Assembly: GCA_930989765.1 (NCBI GenBank)
Contig: CAKNNA010000016.1
Span: forward strand, 1-34,966
Source: an uncultured Clostridium sp.
Lineage (GTDB): Bacteria > Bacillota > Clostridia > TANB77 > CAG-508
Direction of reading: 5' to 3'
DNA length: 34,966 bases
Part shown: piece by piece, positions 17,571 to 26,944 of the stretch
Layout: each line of letters opens with the position of its first letter
Numbering within the stretch: the first letter of the stretch is position 1
The notes under the pieces: generated by a model
The model's database searches: none
The model's input: the letters and a program-made list of their open reading frames with translations, nothing else
What the model was told of the DNA's origin: nothing
Position numbers and translations under genes: made by a program

Positions 17571-17600
17571 TGAACTTTAGGGACGTTCCTTAAAGTTCAT
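17571..17600. repeat. REP-like palindrome, copy 3
   Basis: All 30 bases are identical to 1148-1177. It lies 11 bp after the DUF4116 stop codon. A further small inverted repeat (GCCAAAT and ATTTGGC) follows at about 17631-17659. Confidence 0.85.
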
Positions 17601-17786
17601 AATTCCGTTTGGATTACAATTTTTCAAAATTGCCAAATTATTTTTACCACCATTTGGCGCAAAAGTTATATAAAAGCTTAATAATAAAATGTTATTGTTA
17701 TGAAAAAATTCAAGATATAGCAAAAATAAAGATTAACAAATGATAAAATATTTAAATAAAAAATTGATAAAAGGAGAGATGTAAAT

Positions 17787-19088
17787 ATGCAAGAGAAAAA
17801 AGAAATGAACAAAAAAGTTAAAACAATACTAGTTTTAGTAATAATATTGTTATTAATAATTACAGGAGTATATGCCATAATTGTAATTAAAGAAAAGAAT
17901 GATGGTACAGGAAATAATCTAGTATCAGGAGATATGACAGAACCAGTGCAAAATGAAGTATCAGGAACTCAAACAAATGAAGAACAATCAAACTATAATT
18001 TTACAATGCAATTTTTAAAACTAGAAAATAATAAGAAAAATCTAGTATATAGTCCACTATCAATAAAATATGCCCTAAAAATGCTAAATGATGGAGCAGA
18101 AGGAAATACAAAAGCTCAAATAGAAAATGTAATAGGAAACTTAAGTTTAAGTAAATATAATAATATAGATAATATATTATCACTTGCAAATGGTGTATAT
18201 ATTAAAGATACATATTCAAAAAACATAAAAGAAAGTTACAAAAACATATTAGAAGAAAGATATAATGCAGAAATAAATTATGACTCATTTAATAATGCAA
18301 CTAATGTAAATAATTGGATTGAAAACAAAACTTTAGGAATAATAAAAAATATGTTAGAAGATTCATCAGTGCAAGATGCAAAAATGTTATTAATAAATGC
18401 GCTTGCAATTGATATGGAATGGAAAGAAAAGTTTGATGAAAGTGATACATATGGAGAAAACTTTTATCTAGAAGATGGAACAAAAATGGAAGCAAGTATG
18501 ATGCATAAGCAAACTACAGATAATAGTACATCATATTATAAAGACGAAAATGTTATTGCACTTTCAATGGATTTAAAAGAATATGATGGAAATACTTTAG
18601 AATTTATTGCAATAATGCCAAAAAATGATTTACAAGAATATATTAATACACTTACAAATGAGGAATTAGATAATATATTAAATAATCTAACACCAGCATC
18701 TAATACTGAAGATGGTTTAGATATTTCAATACCAAGATTTTCTTATGATTATAATTTAAAATTAAAATCAGATTTAATAAACATGGGAATAACAGATGCC
18801 TTTAATTCAGAACTGGCTAATTTTTCAAATATGTCAACTGAAGAATTATATGTAAGTGATGCACTACATAAAGCAGATATAGATTTTACAGAAAAAGGAA
18901 TTAAAGCAGCTGCTGCAACTGTAATCGTAATGAAAGAAATGGCAATACTAGAAGATGAAACAAATCCAATTGAAATAAAAATAGATAATCCATTTATGTA
19001 TTTAATTAGGGATAAGCATACAGGAGAAACATGGTTTGTAGGTACAGTTTATGAACCAAACTCTTGGCAAGAAGATATAAAATCATAA
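17787..19088 (+). CDS. Membrane-anchored serpin
   Basis: A 433-residue serine protease inhibitor family protein. It has an N-terminal membrane segment (about 12-34), a polar linker to about 70 and a complete serpin domain. Recognisable blocks are NLVYSPLSIKYALKML near the start, LLINALAIDMEWKEKF in the middle and DNPFMYLIRDKHTGETWFVG at the end. The reactive-centre loop has an inhibitory-type hinge, EKGIKAAAATVIV. Counting from the hinge glycine as P15, the scissile bond would fall near KEMAIL, perhaps at Met-Ala, but exact P1 is uncertain. It would sit outside the cell, inhibiting host or competitor proteases, as suggested for gut bacterial serpins. GGAGA precedes the ATG. It has no obvious partner gene. 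Confidence 0.93.
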   Translation: MQEKKEMNKKVKTILVLVIILLLIITGVYAIIVIKEKNDGTGNNLVSGDMTEPVQNEVSGTQTNEEQSNYNFTMQFLKLENNKKNLVYSPLSIKYALKMLNDGAEGNTKAQIENVIGNLSLSKYNNIDNILSLANGVYIKDTYSKNIKESYKNILEERYNAEINYDSFNNATNVNNWIENKTLGIIKNMLEDSSVQDAKMLLINALAIDMEWKEKFDESDTYGENFYLEDGTKMEASMMHKQTTDNSTSYYKDENVIALSMDLKEYDGNTLEFIAIMPKNDLQEYINTLTNEELDNILNNLTPASNTEDGLDISIPRFSYDYNLKLKSDLINMGITDAFNSELANFSNMSTEELYVSDALHKADIDFTEKGIKAAAATVIVMKEMAILEDETNPIEIKIDNPFMYLIRDKHTGETWFVGTVYEPNSWQEDIKS

Positions 19089-19124
19089 AGAAGGTTGTAA
19101 GAGTAAGTTTTAAAGGAAGATAGC

Positions 19125-19140
19125 AATGTCTATTTAAGTT
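19125..19140 (+). repeat. Short dispersed repeat fragment
   Basis: AATGTCTATTTAAGTT is shared with the 25-bp blocks at 7405-7429 and 34882-34906, preceded by similar but not identical bases. It lies downstream of the serpin gene. Confidence 0.55.
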
Positions 19141-19158
19141 CATTTTTTATCTTTTCCC

Positions 19159-19187
19159 TTGAAAAATAAAAAAAACTATAGTACAAT
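19159..19187 (+). promoter_or_regulatory. Candidate sigma-A promoter
   Basis: TTGAAA (19159-19164) and TACAAT (19182-19187) are spaced by 17 bp, 38 bp before the start codon of the next gene at 19226. Confidence 0.5.
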
Positions 19188-19225
19188 AAGAGCGTTAAAA
19201 ATCTAAAAATAATGGAGGTAACATT

Positions 19226-20395
19226 ATGCCAAGGATAAAAGCGGAAATAGTTTTAAGTGCAATACTTGTAATACTTATAATTGTAATGTGTTTTGTCATA
19301 ATTTTTAATGAAAAAGACGAAAATATAGAAAATCAGCAAGTTGCAAGTAGTGTAGAAAATAATTTAGGAACAACTCAAAAAGAAGATGAAAGGATAATTG
19401 AAGAAGAAAAAGAAAAAAGTCTAACACAAGGGAATTTAGTTTGTAAATATGATGAAAAAATAATTTATGCAGATGATTCTAAAAAAGCTATCTATTATTT
19501 TGATACCAATAGCAAAGAAGGCAAAAAAATAGTAGATTTAGAAACAAGTATAGATAAAATGTATTTTGATGGAGAAAATATATATTATTTTCCAATTTAT
19601 GGACAAGGTAATGGAATATACAAAATAAATTTAGAAGGAAATATTGAAAAATTATTTAGTGGAATTACATTACAAATGTGTATATATGAAGATAAGATAT
19701 ATTATGTAAATCAAATAGGATATGACAGTATAAATAATAATCCTCAGGGAACACTATGTGTTATGGAAAAAACGGGAGAAAACCAAAAAGAAATAGCAAA
19801 AAATGTAAAAAATTACTTTTATATAGAAAACCAAAAAATATATTACACTACACAATCTAGGCAAATGTATCAAATAAATATAGATGGAACAAATCAAGTA
19901 AAGCTACTAGAAGGAAGAAAATTTCCACTATCAGTAGAAAACAATAACTTAATATATATAGACTATGCAAACCAAGGAATGACAACACAAATGAATCTAG
20001 AAACAAAGGAAGAAAATCAAATAGGATTATCTGGAAATACTCATAAGTTTTTAGGAACAGAATATATAGACACAATAGCAACATTAGATGATTTAACAGA
20101 AGGAAAGCAAGTATCTAAATTAAACCAAGAAACGGGAAAATTCGAGGAAATATTAGCAATACAAAATCCAGAAGCAGAAATTATATATGTATCAGAAAAA
20201 TTCGTATATTATAAAGATGAAGATTCTAAAGTCCATAGAATAAATATAGAAACTAAAGAAGAAACAGAAATGCCAAACCTTGAAAATTCGCAATTTTTAT
20301 CAAACAAAAGCTACAAAATACAAACAAAAGAAAATGAAAACAAAGAAGTTATAATTATATACAACTTAGACACAGAAGAACAAATAGAAATATAA
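19226..20395 (+). CDS. Membrane-anchored DUF5050-like beta-propeller protein
   Basis: A 389-residue protein with an N-terminal membrane segment (about 8-27), a charged linker (about 30-68) and an extracytoplasmic region made of repeated units with the pattern of two short strands, such as NIYYFPIYGQGNGIYKINLEG, KIYYVNQIG, KIYYTTQSRQMYQINIDG and NLIYIDYANQG. This repeating IYY..G..IYKINLDG pattern is typical of DUF5050, a predicted beta-propeller. Function is unknown; such domains are often binding scaffolds on the surface. GGAGG precedes the ATG. A REP-like palindrome lies just after the stop, followed by a polysaccharide deacetylase gene. Confidence 0.7.
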   Translation: MPRIKAEIVLSAILVILIIVMCFVIIFNEKDENIENQQVASSVENNLGTTQKEDERIIEEEKEKSLTQGNLVCKYDEKIIYADDSKKAIYYFDTNSKEGKKIVDLETSIDKMYFDGENIYYFPIYGQGNGIYKINLEGNIEKLFSGITLQMCIYEDKIYYVNQIGYDSINNNPQGTLCVMEKTGENQKEIAKNVKNYFYIENQKIYYTTQSRQMYQINIDGTNQVKLLEGRKFPLSVENNNLIYIDYANQGMTTQMNLETKEENQIGLSGNTHKFLGTEYIDTIATLDDLTEGKQVSKLNQETGKFEEILAIQNPEAEIIYVSEKFVYYKDEDSKVHRINIETKEETEMPNLENSQFLSNKSYKIQTKENENKEVIIIYNLDTEEQIEI

Positions 20396-20404
20396 TGTCC
20401 AAAA

Positions 20405-20435
20405 TGTCCTTTTGGTGACAGTCCCCAAAAGGACA
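20405..20435. repeat. REP-like palindrome, copy 4 (GGGGAC variant)
   Basis: TGTCCTTTTGG and CCAAAAGGACA form the arms around GTGACAGTCC, a 31-bp hairpin. It is a different arm sequence from copies 1-3 but keeps the GGGGAC core on the other strand. Confidence 0.7.
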
Positions 20436-20462
20436 AATAAAAAACAAGGCAGAGGAGATAGT

Positions 20463-21377
20463 ATGAAATGGAGCTTATCAAGAAACCAATATAAGGGATA
20501 TAATATCTATAGTATGAAAAAATATGTGGATAAAAAGAGAATTATATTTACAGCAATATGTATTCTAATAATTATAATTGCATTAGCAATGATTACATTT
20601 TATTCATTAGATACAATAATACGAACGAAAAGATCACAAGAGTTTGTAGCACAATTAATAGAAAATCAAAATCAAATACAAATGCAAGAAGAGATAAAAA
20701 CAGAAGAAGAGACTAAAAAGTTTAATCAAAGTAAAGAAAATATTGAGAATATATATTCTTCAGAAACCAAAAAAGCATATTTAACTTTTGATGATGGACC
20801 ATCAAAATATACAAAGAATATATTAGATATTTTAAATAGTTATAATATAAAAGCTACATTTTTTGTTTTAGGCTCTAGAGTAGATGCAATGCCAGATATG
20901 CTTAAAGAAATTTATAATCAAGGAAGTTATATAGCAAATCATGGATATTCACATGTTTATCAAAGTATATATTCTTCAAAAGAAGCAGTTCTAGATGAAT
21001 ATAATAAAACAGAAGAATCCATTAAAAAAGCTTTGGATAATCAAAATTATAATTCACATTTATTTAGATTCCCAGGGGGTCTTGCTGGTGGAAAATATGC
21101 AGATTTAAAAAAGGAAGCAAAGGCATTATTGAATGAAAATCATATTTTAACTATAGATTGGAATGCTTTAACAGGAGATTCAGAAACAAGTAATCCGTCT
21201 CCAGATGTATTAATGAAAAATTTAAAGGTTACTACAAATGGTAAAAATAGTGTTGTGATATTAATGCATGATACAGCAGCAAAAAAGGTAACTGTTGATA
21301 CATTACCACAAGTTATAGAATATTTAAAATCTGAAGGATATAAATTTAAAACTTTTTATGATGAAATAAATATGTAA
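20463..21377 (+). CDS. Peptidoglycan N-acetylglucosamine deacetylase-like (NodB domain)
   Basis: A 304-residue membrane-anchored polysaccharide deacetylase. A basic cytoplasmic tip and one membrane segment (about 26-48) precede a glutamate-rich spacer and a NodB domain from about 104. The catalytic and metal motifs are intact: TFDDG (D110 and D111), H160 and H164 in NHGYSH, RFPGG, DWNALTGD and LMHD. It probably removes acetyl groups from peptidoglycan and so protects against lysozyme; spore cortex PdaA-type action is less likely given the anchor. The start at 20463 is chosen because GAGGAG lies before it. The in-frame codons from 20412 lie within a REP-like palindrome and should not be counted as protein. 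The upstream gene is DUF5050-like. Confidence 0.9.
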   Translation: MKWSLSRNQYKGYNIYSMKKYVDKKRIIFTAICILIIIIALAMITFYSLDTIIRTKRSQEFVAQLIENQNQIQMQEEIKTEEETKKFNQSKENIENIYSSETKKAYLTFDDGPSKYTKNILDILNSYNIKATFFVLGSRVDAMPDMLKEIYNQGSYIANHGYSHVYQSIYSSKEAVLDEYNKTEESIKKALDNQNYNSHLFRFPGGLAGGKYADLKKEAKALLNENHILTIDWNALTGDSETSNPSPDVLMKNLKVTTNGKNSVVILMHDTAAKKVTVDTLPQVIEYLKSEGYKFKTFYDEINM

Positions 21378-21403
21378 TAAGAACAGAAAGGAGATAAAAT
21401 ACA

Positions 21404-23719
21404 TTGCCAAGAAAAAAAATAGAAAAACAAGATGAATTAGAACTTTTAATGGAAAATCTTGGACTTGACTTAAAAAAGGTAAAAGAAATTTCAAAAGGGT
21501 ATACAGAATTAAAATACAGAATTCCAAAAAAATATAATGGAATAAAGCAATATAAGCAATATAGATATATTGATGTAAAAGACATACAAATATTATTATC
21601 TCCAACGAATAGATTAGATGACATCGAAGACAAATATAAAAATGCAAGTCCACTATACGAATATTTACTAAATGATACGGAAGAAGAAAAAGAAAAATAT
21701 CAAAAATTAATAAGTATGTTAAAAGAAACAAAAATAGAAGCAATTGAAAAAATAGAAAAAGAGCAGGAAAAATTATTAAAGACAATTCCTTTTAAAGTAA
21801 AATATGAAAGTAATTATTTATGGCAAATATATTATTCAGAGTCAGAAGATAAATACTTTATGATAGTGCCAACAAAAGATTCTGATTATTCAACATTTTT
21901 TTATTTATTAAAAAAACAAACTGAAAAAAGAAAAAATGCGAAAATATTTGTTCCAATTAGCAATGTGGATTATTCAAGAACTTTTTTTAGTAAAACAGAA
22001 TTTGAAGAAATTGAAAACTGTATATGGCTATTTACCAAAGATTGGCCTTTGATATATGAAGTATATGACAAAGAAGAAAATTTAAGTCTTCAAATAGTTG
22101 GTGAAACTAATGTATATGATAAGATAAAAAGTTTATATAAAATTAAAATAGATTTAAAAGAAGATGCTAAAAAACTTTATAAATTGTTAAAAGCAATGTT
22201 CATATTGCAAACAGACTTACCGAATTATTTTGAATTTAGAACAAATGTAAATAAAAAAGGAAATCTAGAATTTTATTGTAGAAACCAAAAAGTTGATTAT
22301 AATAGATTATCAGAATTTGTCAGAAGTACCTATATTGAAGGTATGGAAAGAACAAAAAAAGTTTCAGAAAGAATTGAAATAGATAATAAAAGACTAGAAG
22401 AATTAAAACAAATATCTGCAATGCAAGATATAGAATATTTAGAGAAAGAAAAACAAATTTCTACATTTCTAGAATGTAAAAAGAGCTTTTTTGGAAAATT
22501 TAAATATTATTTTAAATATAGCAAAAAGAATAAGAGAAATAAAATAAAGGAAAATAATCCATTAGAAGAAATAGATGAAAATATAGAAAAAAAGCCAAAA
22601 TTTAAGAAAAATAAAAAAGAAGAAAATTTAGATGTAAAAGAAAATTACACAATAGAAGAGCTTATTGATAACTATAAAGAGTTAGAGTTAAAAGAAACAG
22701 AATTTAAAAATATTATAATGGATATAAATGCAATTAAACTAAGAAACAAAAATATGGCAAAAAAGATAGAAAATGCAACATCATATATAAAAGAAATAGA
22801 TAGCCATAAACGTAGTATATTTGAATTTTGGAAATATAGTAACAAAGATGAAATTTCGGTCCTTCCAGAAGGAGAAGAAGAAGAGGTAAATGTAATTAAG
22901 AAAATTACTAAAATATTTGATTATAAGCAAGATTTAGAGCCTTTAGGAAAAGAAATGGATAGAATCCAAAGAAGAAAATTAAATCAAGATGAAACAGATA
23001 GTATTTATGTTGCAACAACTAATTTAATAGATATCTTAAATAAAGTAAAATTAAATGAAATTTTACCTAAAGAAATTGAATTAAGTTTAAAAGAACTAAA
23101 AAAACTAGAGCAAAATCAAAATCGATTAACAGAGAGTGAAGAATTTGATATTTTCGGAGGAATTGTTTCTGATACTAGAAATCAAAGAAAAATTGCAAAT
23201 AAAAGCCATAGAGAATTACCAAAAGATATTTTTAATATCTTAGAAATAAATAAAAATACTAAAACAATAGGTTATAAGCTTGCATTAGAAGAAGTTATAA
23301 AAAATATAAAACAAGCTATAGGCAAAATTAAAATTACGGAAGATGCTCCAGTATATAAGGCAATGAATGAAGATGATATTAATAAAAATATGTTTAATAT
23401 ATTTAATTTTAATATCGAAAGTGAAACCAATGAAGCAATAGCCATTAATGATGAAGATAGTATAACTTTATATAAGTTAAATGTAGAAAAAGGAATGAAT
23501 GTGGTATTATTTACTAATTGTATATTTTATGATAATCAAAATAAAACATTGCCTGTTGGAATGGATTTGTCAAGTAAAATTATAGTTGATATGGCAAGCT
23601 CAGAAATTAAAAAAAGAAAGATTGCATCATTTGGATTAGCAAGGCTTGAAGATGAGAAAGATGACTTTGCGGATATAAAAACAGTGCATATAGATGTTTT
23701 AGAAATATCTATAAAGTAA
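21404..23719 (+). CDS. Large charged, partly coiled-coil protein of unknown function
   Basis: I recognise no family in this 771-residue protein. It has no signal peptide or membrane segment, so it is likely cytoplasmic. The first 300 residues look globular, with strands such as YLWQIYYSESEDKYFMIVPT and AKIFVPISNVDYSRTFF. Residues about 330-620 are rich in Lys and Glu with heptad-like stretches, probably coiled coil, interrupted by a very basic segment near 365-405. The last 120 residues again look globular (MNVVLFTNCIFYDNQ). The TTG start at 21404 is chosen because AAAGGAGAT lies upstream. It starts 26 bp after the deacetylase gene and is probably in the same operon. In-gene TTC GGA and ATT ACG GAA strings do not shift the frame. 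Confidence 0.75.
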   Translation: MPRKKIEKQDELELLMENLGLDLKKVKEISKGYTELKYRIPKKYNGIKQYKQYRYIDVKDIQILLSPTNRLDDIEDKYKNASPLYEYLLNDTEEEKEKYQKLISMLKETKIEAIEKIEKEQEKLLKTIPFKVKYESNYLWQIYYSESEDKYFMIVPTKDSDYSTFFYLLKKQTEKRKNAKIFVPISNVDYSRTFFSKTEFEEIENCIWLFTKDWPLIYEVYDKEENLSLQIVGETNVYDKIKSLYKIKIDLKEDAKKLYKLLKAMFILQTDLPNYFEFRTNVNKKGNLEFYCRNQKVDYNRLSEFVRSTYIEGMERTKKVSERIEIDNKRLEELKQISAMQDIEYLEKEKQISTFLECKKSFFGKFKYYFKYSKKNKRNKIKENNPLEEIDENIEKKPKFKKNKKEENLDVKENYTIEELIDNYKELELKETEFKNIIMDINAIKLRNKNMAKKIENATSYIKEIDSHKRSIFEFWKYSNKDEISVLPEGEEEEVNVIKKITKIFDYKQDLEPLGKEMDRIQRRKLNQDETDSIYVATTNLIDILNKVKLNEILPKEIELSLKELKKLEQNQNRLTESEEFDIFGGIVSDTRNQRKIANKSHRELPKDIFNILEINKNTKTIGYKLALEEVIKNIKQAIGKIKITEDAPVYKAMNEDDINKNMFNIFNFNIESETNEAIAINDEDSITLYKLNVEKGMNVVLFTNCIFYDNQNKTLPVGMDLSSKIIVDMASSEIKKRKIASFGLARLEDEKDDFADIKTVHIDVLEISIK

Positions 23720-23871
23720 TTAAATATTATAATTTATAGATTTTTTACGATAATAAATTATGAAGAATAAAAAATTAACAGTAATTAAATAAAAAATACT
23801 TGTAAAAAAACAAAAAATGTGCAATAATAATTATGTAATGAAAATTGATAACAAATAAATACAATAAAAAA

Positions 23872-24105
23872 GAGGAGTATGTTTATAAAATTTTAAAGAG
23901 AATAGAAGTCATAGGCTGTAAGCTTCTAAAAATAAAATAAACAGAAGGTAGCTTTTTTGTAGATATTCTGAAAATAACTTTAAGAATATCCGAAGTAGCC
24001 CGCGTTAAGGCTAAAATGAGATATAATTTATTTTAGATAAATTATAATTAAGGTGGTACCGTGAGCAAAACTCGCCCTTATAAAGGACTTGAGTTTTGCT
24101 TTTTT
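23872..24105 (+). ncRNA. T-box riboswitch controlling valS
   Basis: The leader before valS has the T-box core AAGGTGGTACCGTG at 24050-24063, where TGGT pairs with an uncharged tRNA ending ACCA, consistent with tRNA-Val. A terminator hairpin follows: AGCAAAACTC (24064-24073) with GAGTTTTGCT (24091-24100) and a T-run. Upstream lie Stem I sequences from about 23872, with AGAAG...CTTCT pairing near 23905-23930. GTA at 23948-23950 is a candidate Val specifier codon, but this was placed by eye. When charged tRNA-Val is scarce the antiterminator forms and valS is transcribed. Confidence 0.88.
24064..24105 (+). terminator. T-box intrinsic terminator
   Basis: A 10-bp perfect stem, AGCAAAACTC with GAGTTTTGCT, is followed by a T-run at 24100-24105. 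It competes with the T-box antiterminator. Confidence 0.88.
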
Positions 24106-24129
24106 GTATGTTATAAACTGAACTTTGGG

Positions 24130-24158
24130 TGAACTTTAAGGAATGTCCACAAAGTTCA
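24130..24158. repeat. REP-like palindrome, copy 5
   Basis: TGAACTTTAAGGAATGTCC and then ACAAAGTTCA form a hairpin similar to copies 1-3. It lies in the valS leader between the T-box terminator and the ribosome site, so it would be transcribed. Confidence 0.7.
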
Positions 24159-24189
24159 CACTAAAATTTAAAGTAAAGGAATGATTTTT

Positions 24190-26880
24190 ATGAGTAGTAA
24201 AAACAAAAAAGAATTAACAGAAAAGTATAATCCACAAGAATTTGAAAACCAACTTTATCAAAGCTGGGAAGAAAAAGGATATTTCAAACCAAGTATGGAT
24301 AAAACTAAAGAAAGTTATTGTATTATGATGCCACCACCAAATGTAACAGGAAAATTGCATATGGGACATGCATTAGATGATACAATACAAGATGTTTTAA
24401 TTCGTTTTAAAAGAATGCAAGGATATAATACTTTATGGCTTCCAGGCTCAGACCATTCAGCAATAGCAACAGAAGCAAAGGTAGTTGAAAAGATTAAAAA
24501 AGAAGGTAAAACTAAAAAAGATTTAGGAAGAGAAGGCTTTTTAAAAGAAGCATGGGAATGGACTGAAATTTATGGTGGAGAAATACAAAATCAACAAAAG
24601 AGACTAGGATGTTCTTGTGATTGGGATAGAAGAAGATTTACTTTAGATGAAGGGTTATCTGAGGCTGTATTGGAGGAATTTGTAAATTTATACAATGATG
24701 GCTTAATATACAAAGGTAAAAAAATGATAAATTGGTGTCCATATTGCCATACATCTATATCTGATGCAGAAGTTGAATATGAAGAAGAGCCATCACATTT
24801 ATGGCATATAAAATATAAAATAACAGGAACAGATAAATTCTTAACAGTTGCAACAACAAGACCTGAAACAATGCTTGGAGATACTGCTGTTGCAGTAAAT
24901 CCGACAGATGAAAGATATAAAGACTTAATTGGAAAAACTTGCATATTACCAATAATGAACAAAGAAATACCTATAATTGCGGATGAGTTTGTAGACAAAG
25001 AATTTGGAACAGGTTGTGTAAAAATAACACCAGCACATGACCCAAATGACTACCAAGCAGGACTTGCACATAACTTAGAAATAGTAGAGGTTTTTGATGA
25101 AAGTTCTATAATGCTTGACTTAGTTCCAGAATATAAGGGAATGAAAGCAATTGATGCAAGAAAATTGATAGTAGAAAAGCTAAAAAGTTTAGGAAACTTA
25201 GTAAAAATAGAAGATTATACACATAATGTTGGAAAATGCTACAGATGTCATAATACAATTGAACCTAGAATTTCTGAGCAATGGTTTGTGAAAATGGAAG
25301 AACTTGCAAAACCAGCACTAGATGTAGTATATAATGGTGATGTAAAATTTATACCAAAAAGATATGAAAAGACATATTTTAATTGGATGGAAAATATACA
25401 AGACTGGTGCATATCAAGACAATTATGGTGGGGACACAGAATACCTGCATATTATTGCGCGGAATGTAATCATATTAATGTAGCAAAAAAAGCACCAGAA
25501 AAATGTGAAAAATGTGGAAGTACAAAATTACATCAAGATGAAGATACTTTAGATACATGGTTTAGCTCAGCATTATGGCCATTTTCAACACTAGGCTTTC
25601 CAAATGAGAATTCAGAAGATTTAAAAACATTTTATCCAACAAATGTGCTTGTAACAGGATATGACATAATATTTTTCTGGGTAGCAAGGATGGTATTTTC
25701 TGGACTATATGCAATGAAAGAAAAACCTTTTAGTGATGTTTTAATACATGGAATTGTAAGAGATAGTCAAGGAAGAAAAATGTCAAAATCACTGGGAAAC
25801 GGAATAGATCCAATAGAAGTAATAGAAAAATATGGTGCAGACAGCTTAAGATTTTCAGTTTTATCTGGAACTACTATGGGAAATGACATAAAATATATGA
25901 CAGAAAAACTAGAACAAGCATCAAACTTTGCAAATAAAATATGGAATGCGGCAAAATTTGTAATAAATAATTTAGCAGATGAAGACGATATAAAAGAATT
26001 TTATAAGAAAAATTATGATGAAAAAACATCTACTTTCAAAAAGGATAACTTAAAAATAGAAGATAAATGGATAATAAATAAATTAGAAAAGTTAGTTTGC
26101 GAAGTAACAAATAATATTGAAAATTATGACTTAGGAGTAGCACTAGACAAAATTTATAATTTTATATGGAATGAATTTTGTGACTGGTATATAGAAATGG
26201 TAAAACAAAGAATATATAGTGAAAATAAAGAAGAAAAAGTCATAGTAAGTTTCTGTTTAGATTATGTATTAAGAACTGCACTTAAATTATTACATCCATT
26301 TATGCCATTTGTAACAAGTAAAATATATGAAAACTTAGTAAACTATGACAATAAAGAACTAATGGTTTCAGAATGGCCAGAATTAAAAGCAAATTATAAA
26401 TTCGAAGATGAAGAAGAATTTATAGAAAAAATAAAACAAATAATTGTTGAAATAAGAAATGTAAGGGCAAATATGAATGTTCACCCATCAAAAAAAGCAG
26501 AATTAATATTTGTAACTAAAAAATATGAAAGCCAAATGTGGGAAGCAAAAGACTTTATTTTAAAATTAGGTTTTGGAGAAAAAATTTGTATTCAAGAAGA
26601 CAAAGCAGGAATAAAACCAGATGCGATAAGTATAATGCAAGATGACATAGAACTATATATGCCATTTGAAGGATTAGTAGATATAGAAGAAGAAAGGGAA
26701 AGATTACAAAAAGAAAAAGAAAAACTAGAATCTGAAGTTGCAAGATGTGAAAAAATGTTATCAAATCCTGGATTTATAAACAAAGCTCCAAAAGAAAAAG
26801 TACAAGAAGAAGAAGAAAAATTAAAAAATTATAAAAATTTACTTAAAAATGTAAGTAATAGAATTGAAAAAATAAAATAA
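24190..26880 (+). CDS. valS: Valyl-tRNA synthetase
   Basis: A full-length class I aminoacyl-tRNA synthetase of 896 residues. The ATP-binding signatures are present as HMGH (in GKLHMGHALDD, near residue 50) and KMSKS (in GRKMSKSLGN, near 530). Between them lies the CP1 editing domain with TTRPETMLGDTAVAV, and a zinc-binding cysteine cluster (YYCAEC and EKCEKCG). The C terminus is a basic/acidic coiled-coil arm ending LKNVSNRIEKIK, as in ValS. It charges tRNA-Val and edits mischarged threonine. Regulation by the upstream T-box is expected. ATG 24190 is chosen because AAAGGA lies nine bases upstream; the ATG at 24181 directly abuts that site. Confidence 0.97.
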   Translation: MSSKNKKELTEKYNPQEFENQLYQSWEEKGYFKPSMDKTKESYCIMMPPPNVTGKLHMGHALDDTIQDVLIRFKRMQGYNTLWLPGSDHSAIATEAKVVEKIKKEGKTKKDLGREGFLKEAWEWTEIYGGEIQNQQKRLGCSCDWDRRRFTLDEGLSEAVLEEFVNLYNDGLIYKGKKMINWCPYCHTSISDAEVEYEEEPSHLWHIKYKITGTDKFLTVATTRPETMLGDTAVAVNPTDERYKDLIGKTCILPIMNKEIPIIADEFVDKEFGTGCVKITPAHDPNDYQAGLAHNLEIVEVFDESSIMLDLVPEYKGMKAIDARKLIVEKLKSLGNLVKIEDYTHNVGKCYRCHNTIEPRISEQWFVKMEELAKPALDVVYNGDVKFIPKRYEKTYFNWMENIQDWCISRQLWWGHRIPAYYCAECNHINVAKKAPEKCEKCGSTKLHQDEDTLDTWFSSALWPFSTLGFPNENSEDLKTFYPTNVLVTGYDIIFFWVARMVFSGLYAMKEKPFSDVLIHGIVRDSQGRKMSKSLGNGIDPIEVIEKYGADSLRFSVLSGTTMGNDIKYMTEKLEQASNFANKIWNAAKFVINNLADEDDIKEFYKKNYDEKTSTFKKDNLKIEDKWIINKLEKLVCEVTNNIENYDLGVALDKIYNFIWNEFCDWYIEMVKQRIYSENKEEKVIVSFCLDYVLRTALKLLHPFMPFVTSKIYENLVNYDNKELMVSEWPELKANYKFEDEEEFIEKIKQIIVEIRNVRANMNVHPSKKAELIFVTKKYESQMWEAKDFILKLGFGEKICIQEDKAGIKPDAISIMQDDIELYMPFEGLVDIEEERERLQKEKEKLESEVARCEKMLSNPGFINKAPKEKVQEEEEKLKNYKNLLKNVSNRIEKIK

Positions 26881-26892
26881 AAATAAGTTGTT

Positions 26893-26933
26893 AAAAAGTT
26901 GCCAAAGGGGACGGAGAAAAATGGCAACTTTTT
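26893..26933. terminator. Hairpin between convergent valS and the minus-strand gene
   Basis: AAAAAGTTGCCA (26893-26904) pairs with TGGCAACTTTTT (26922-26933) around a 17-base loop containing GGGGACGG. The flanking A and T runs allow termination in both directions. The loop resembles the REP-like cores. Confidence 0.65.
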
Positions 26934-26944
26934 AGCAATTTATT

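Noticed and set aside
20412..20462. Longer start of the deacetylase at 20412
   Set aside because: The extra codons lie in a REP-like palindrome and have no ribosome site; ATG 20463 is well placed.
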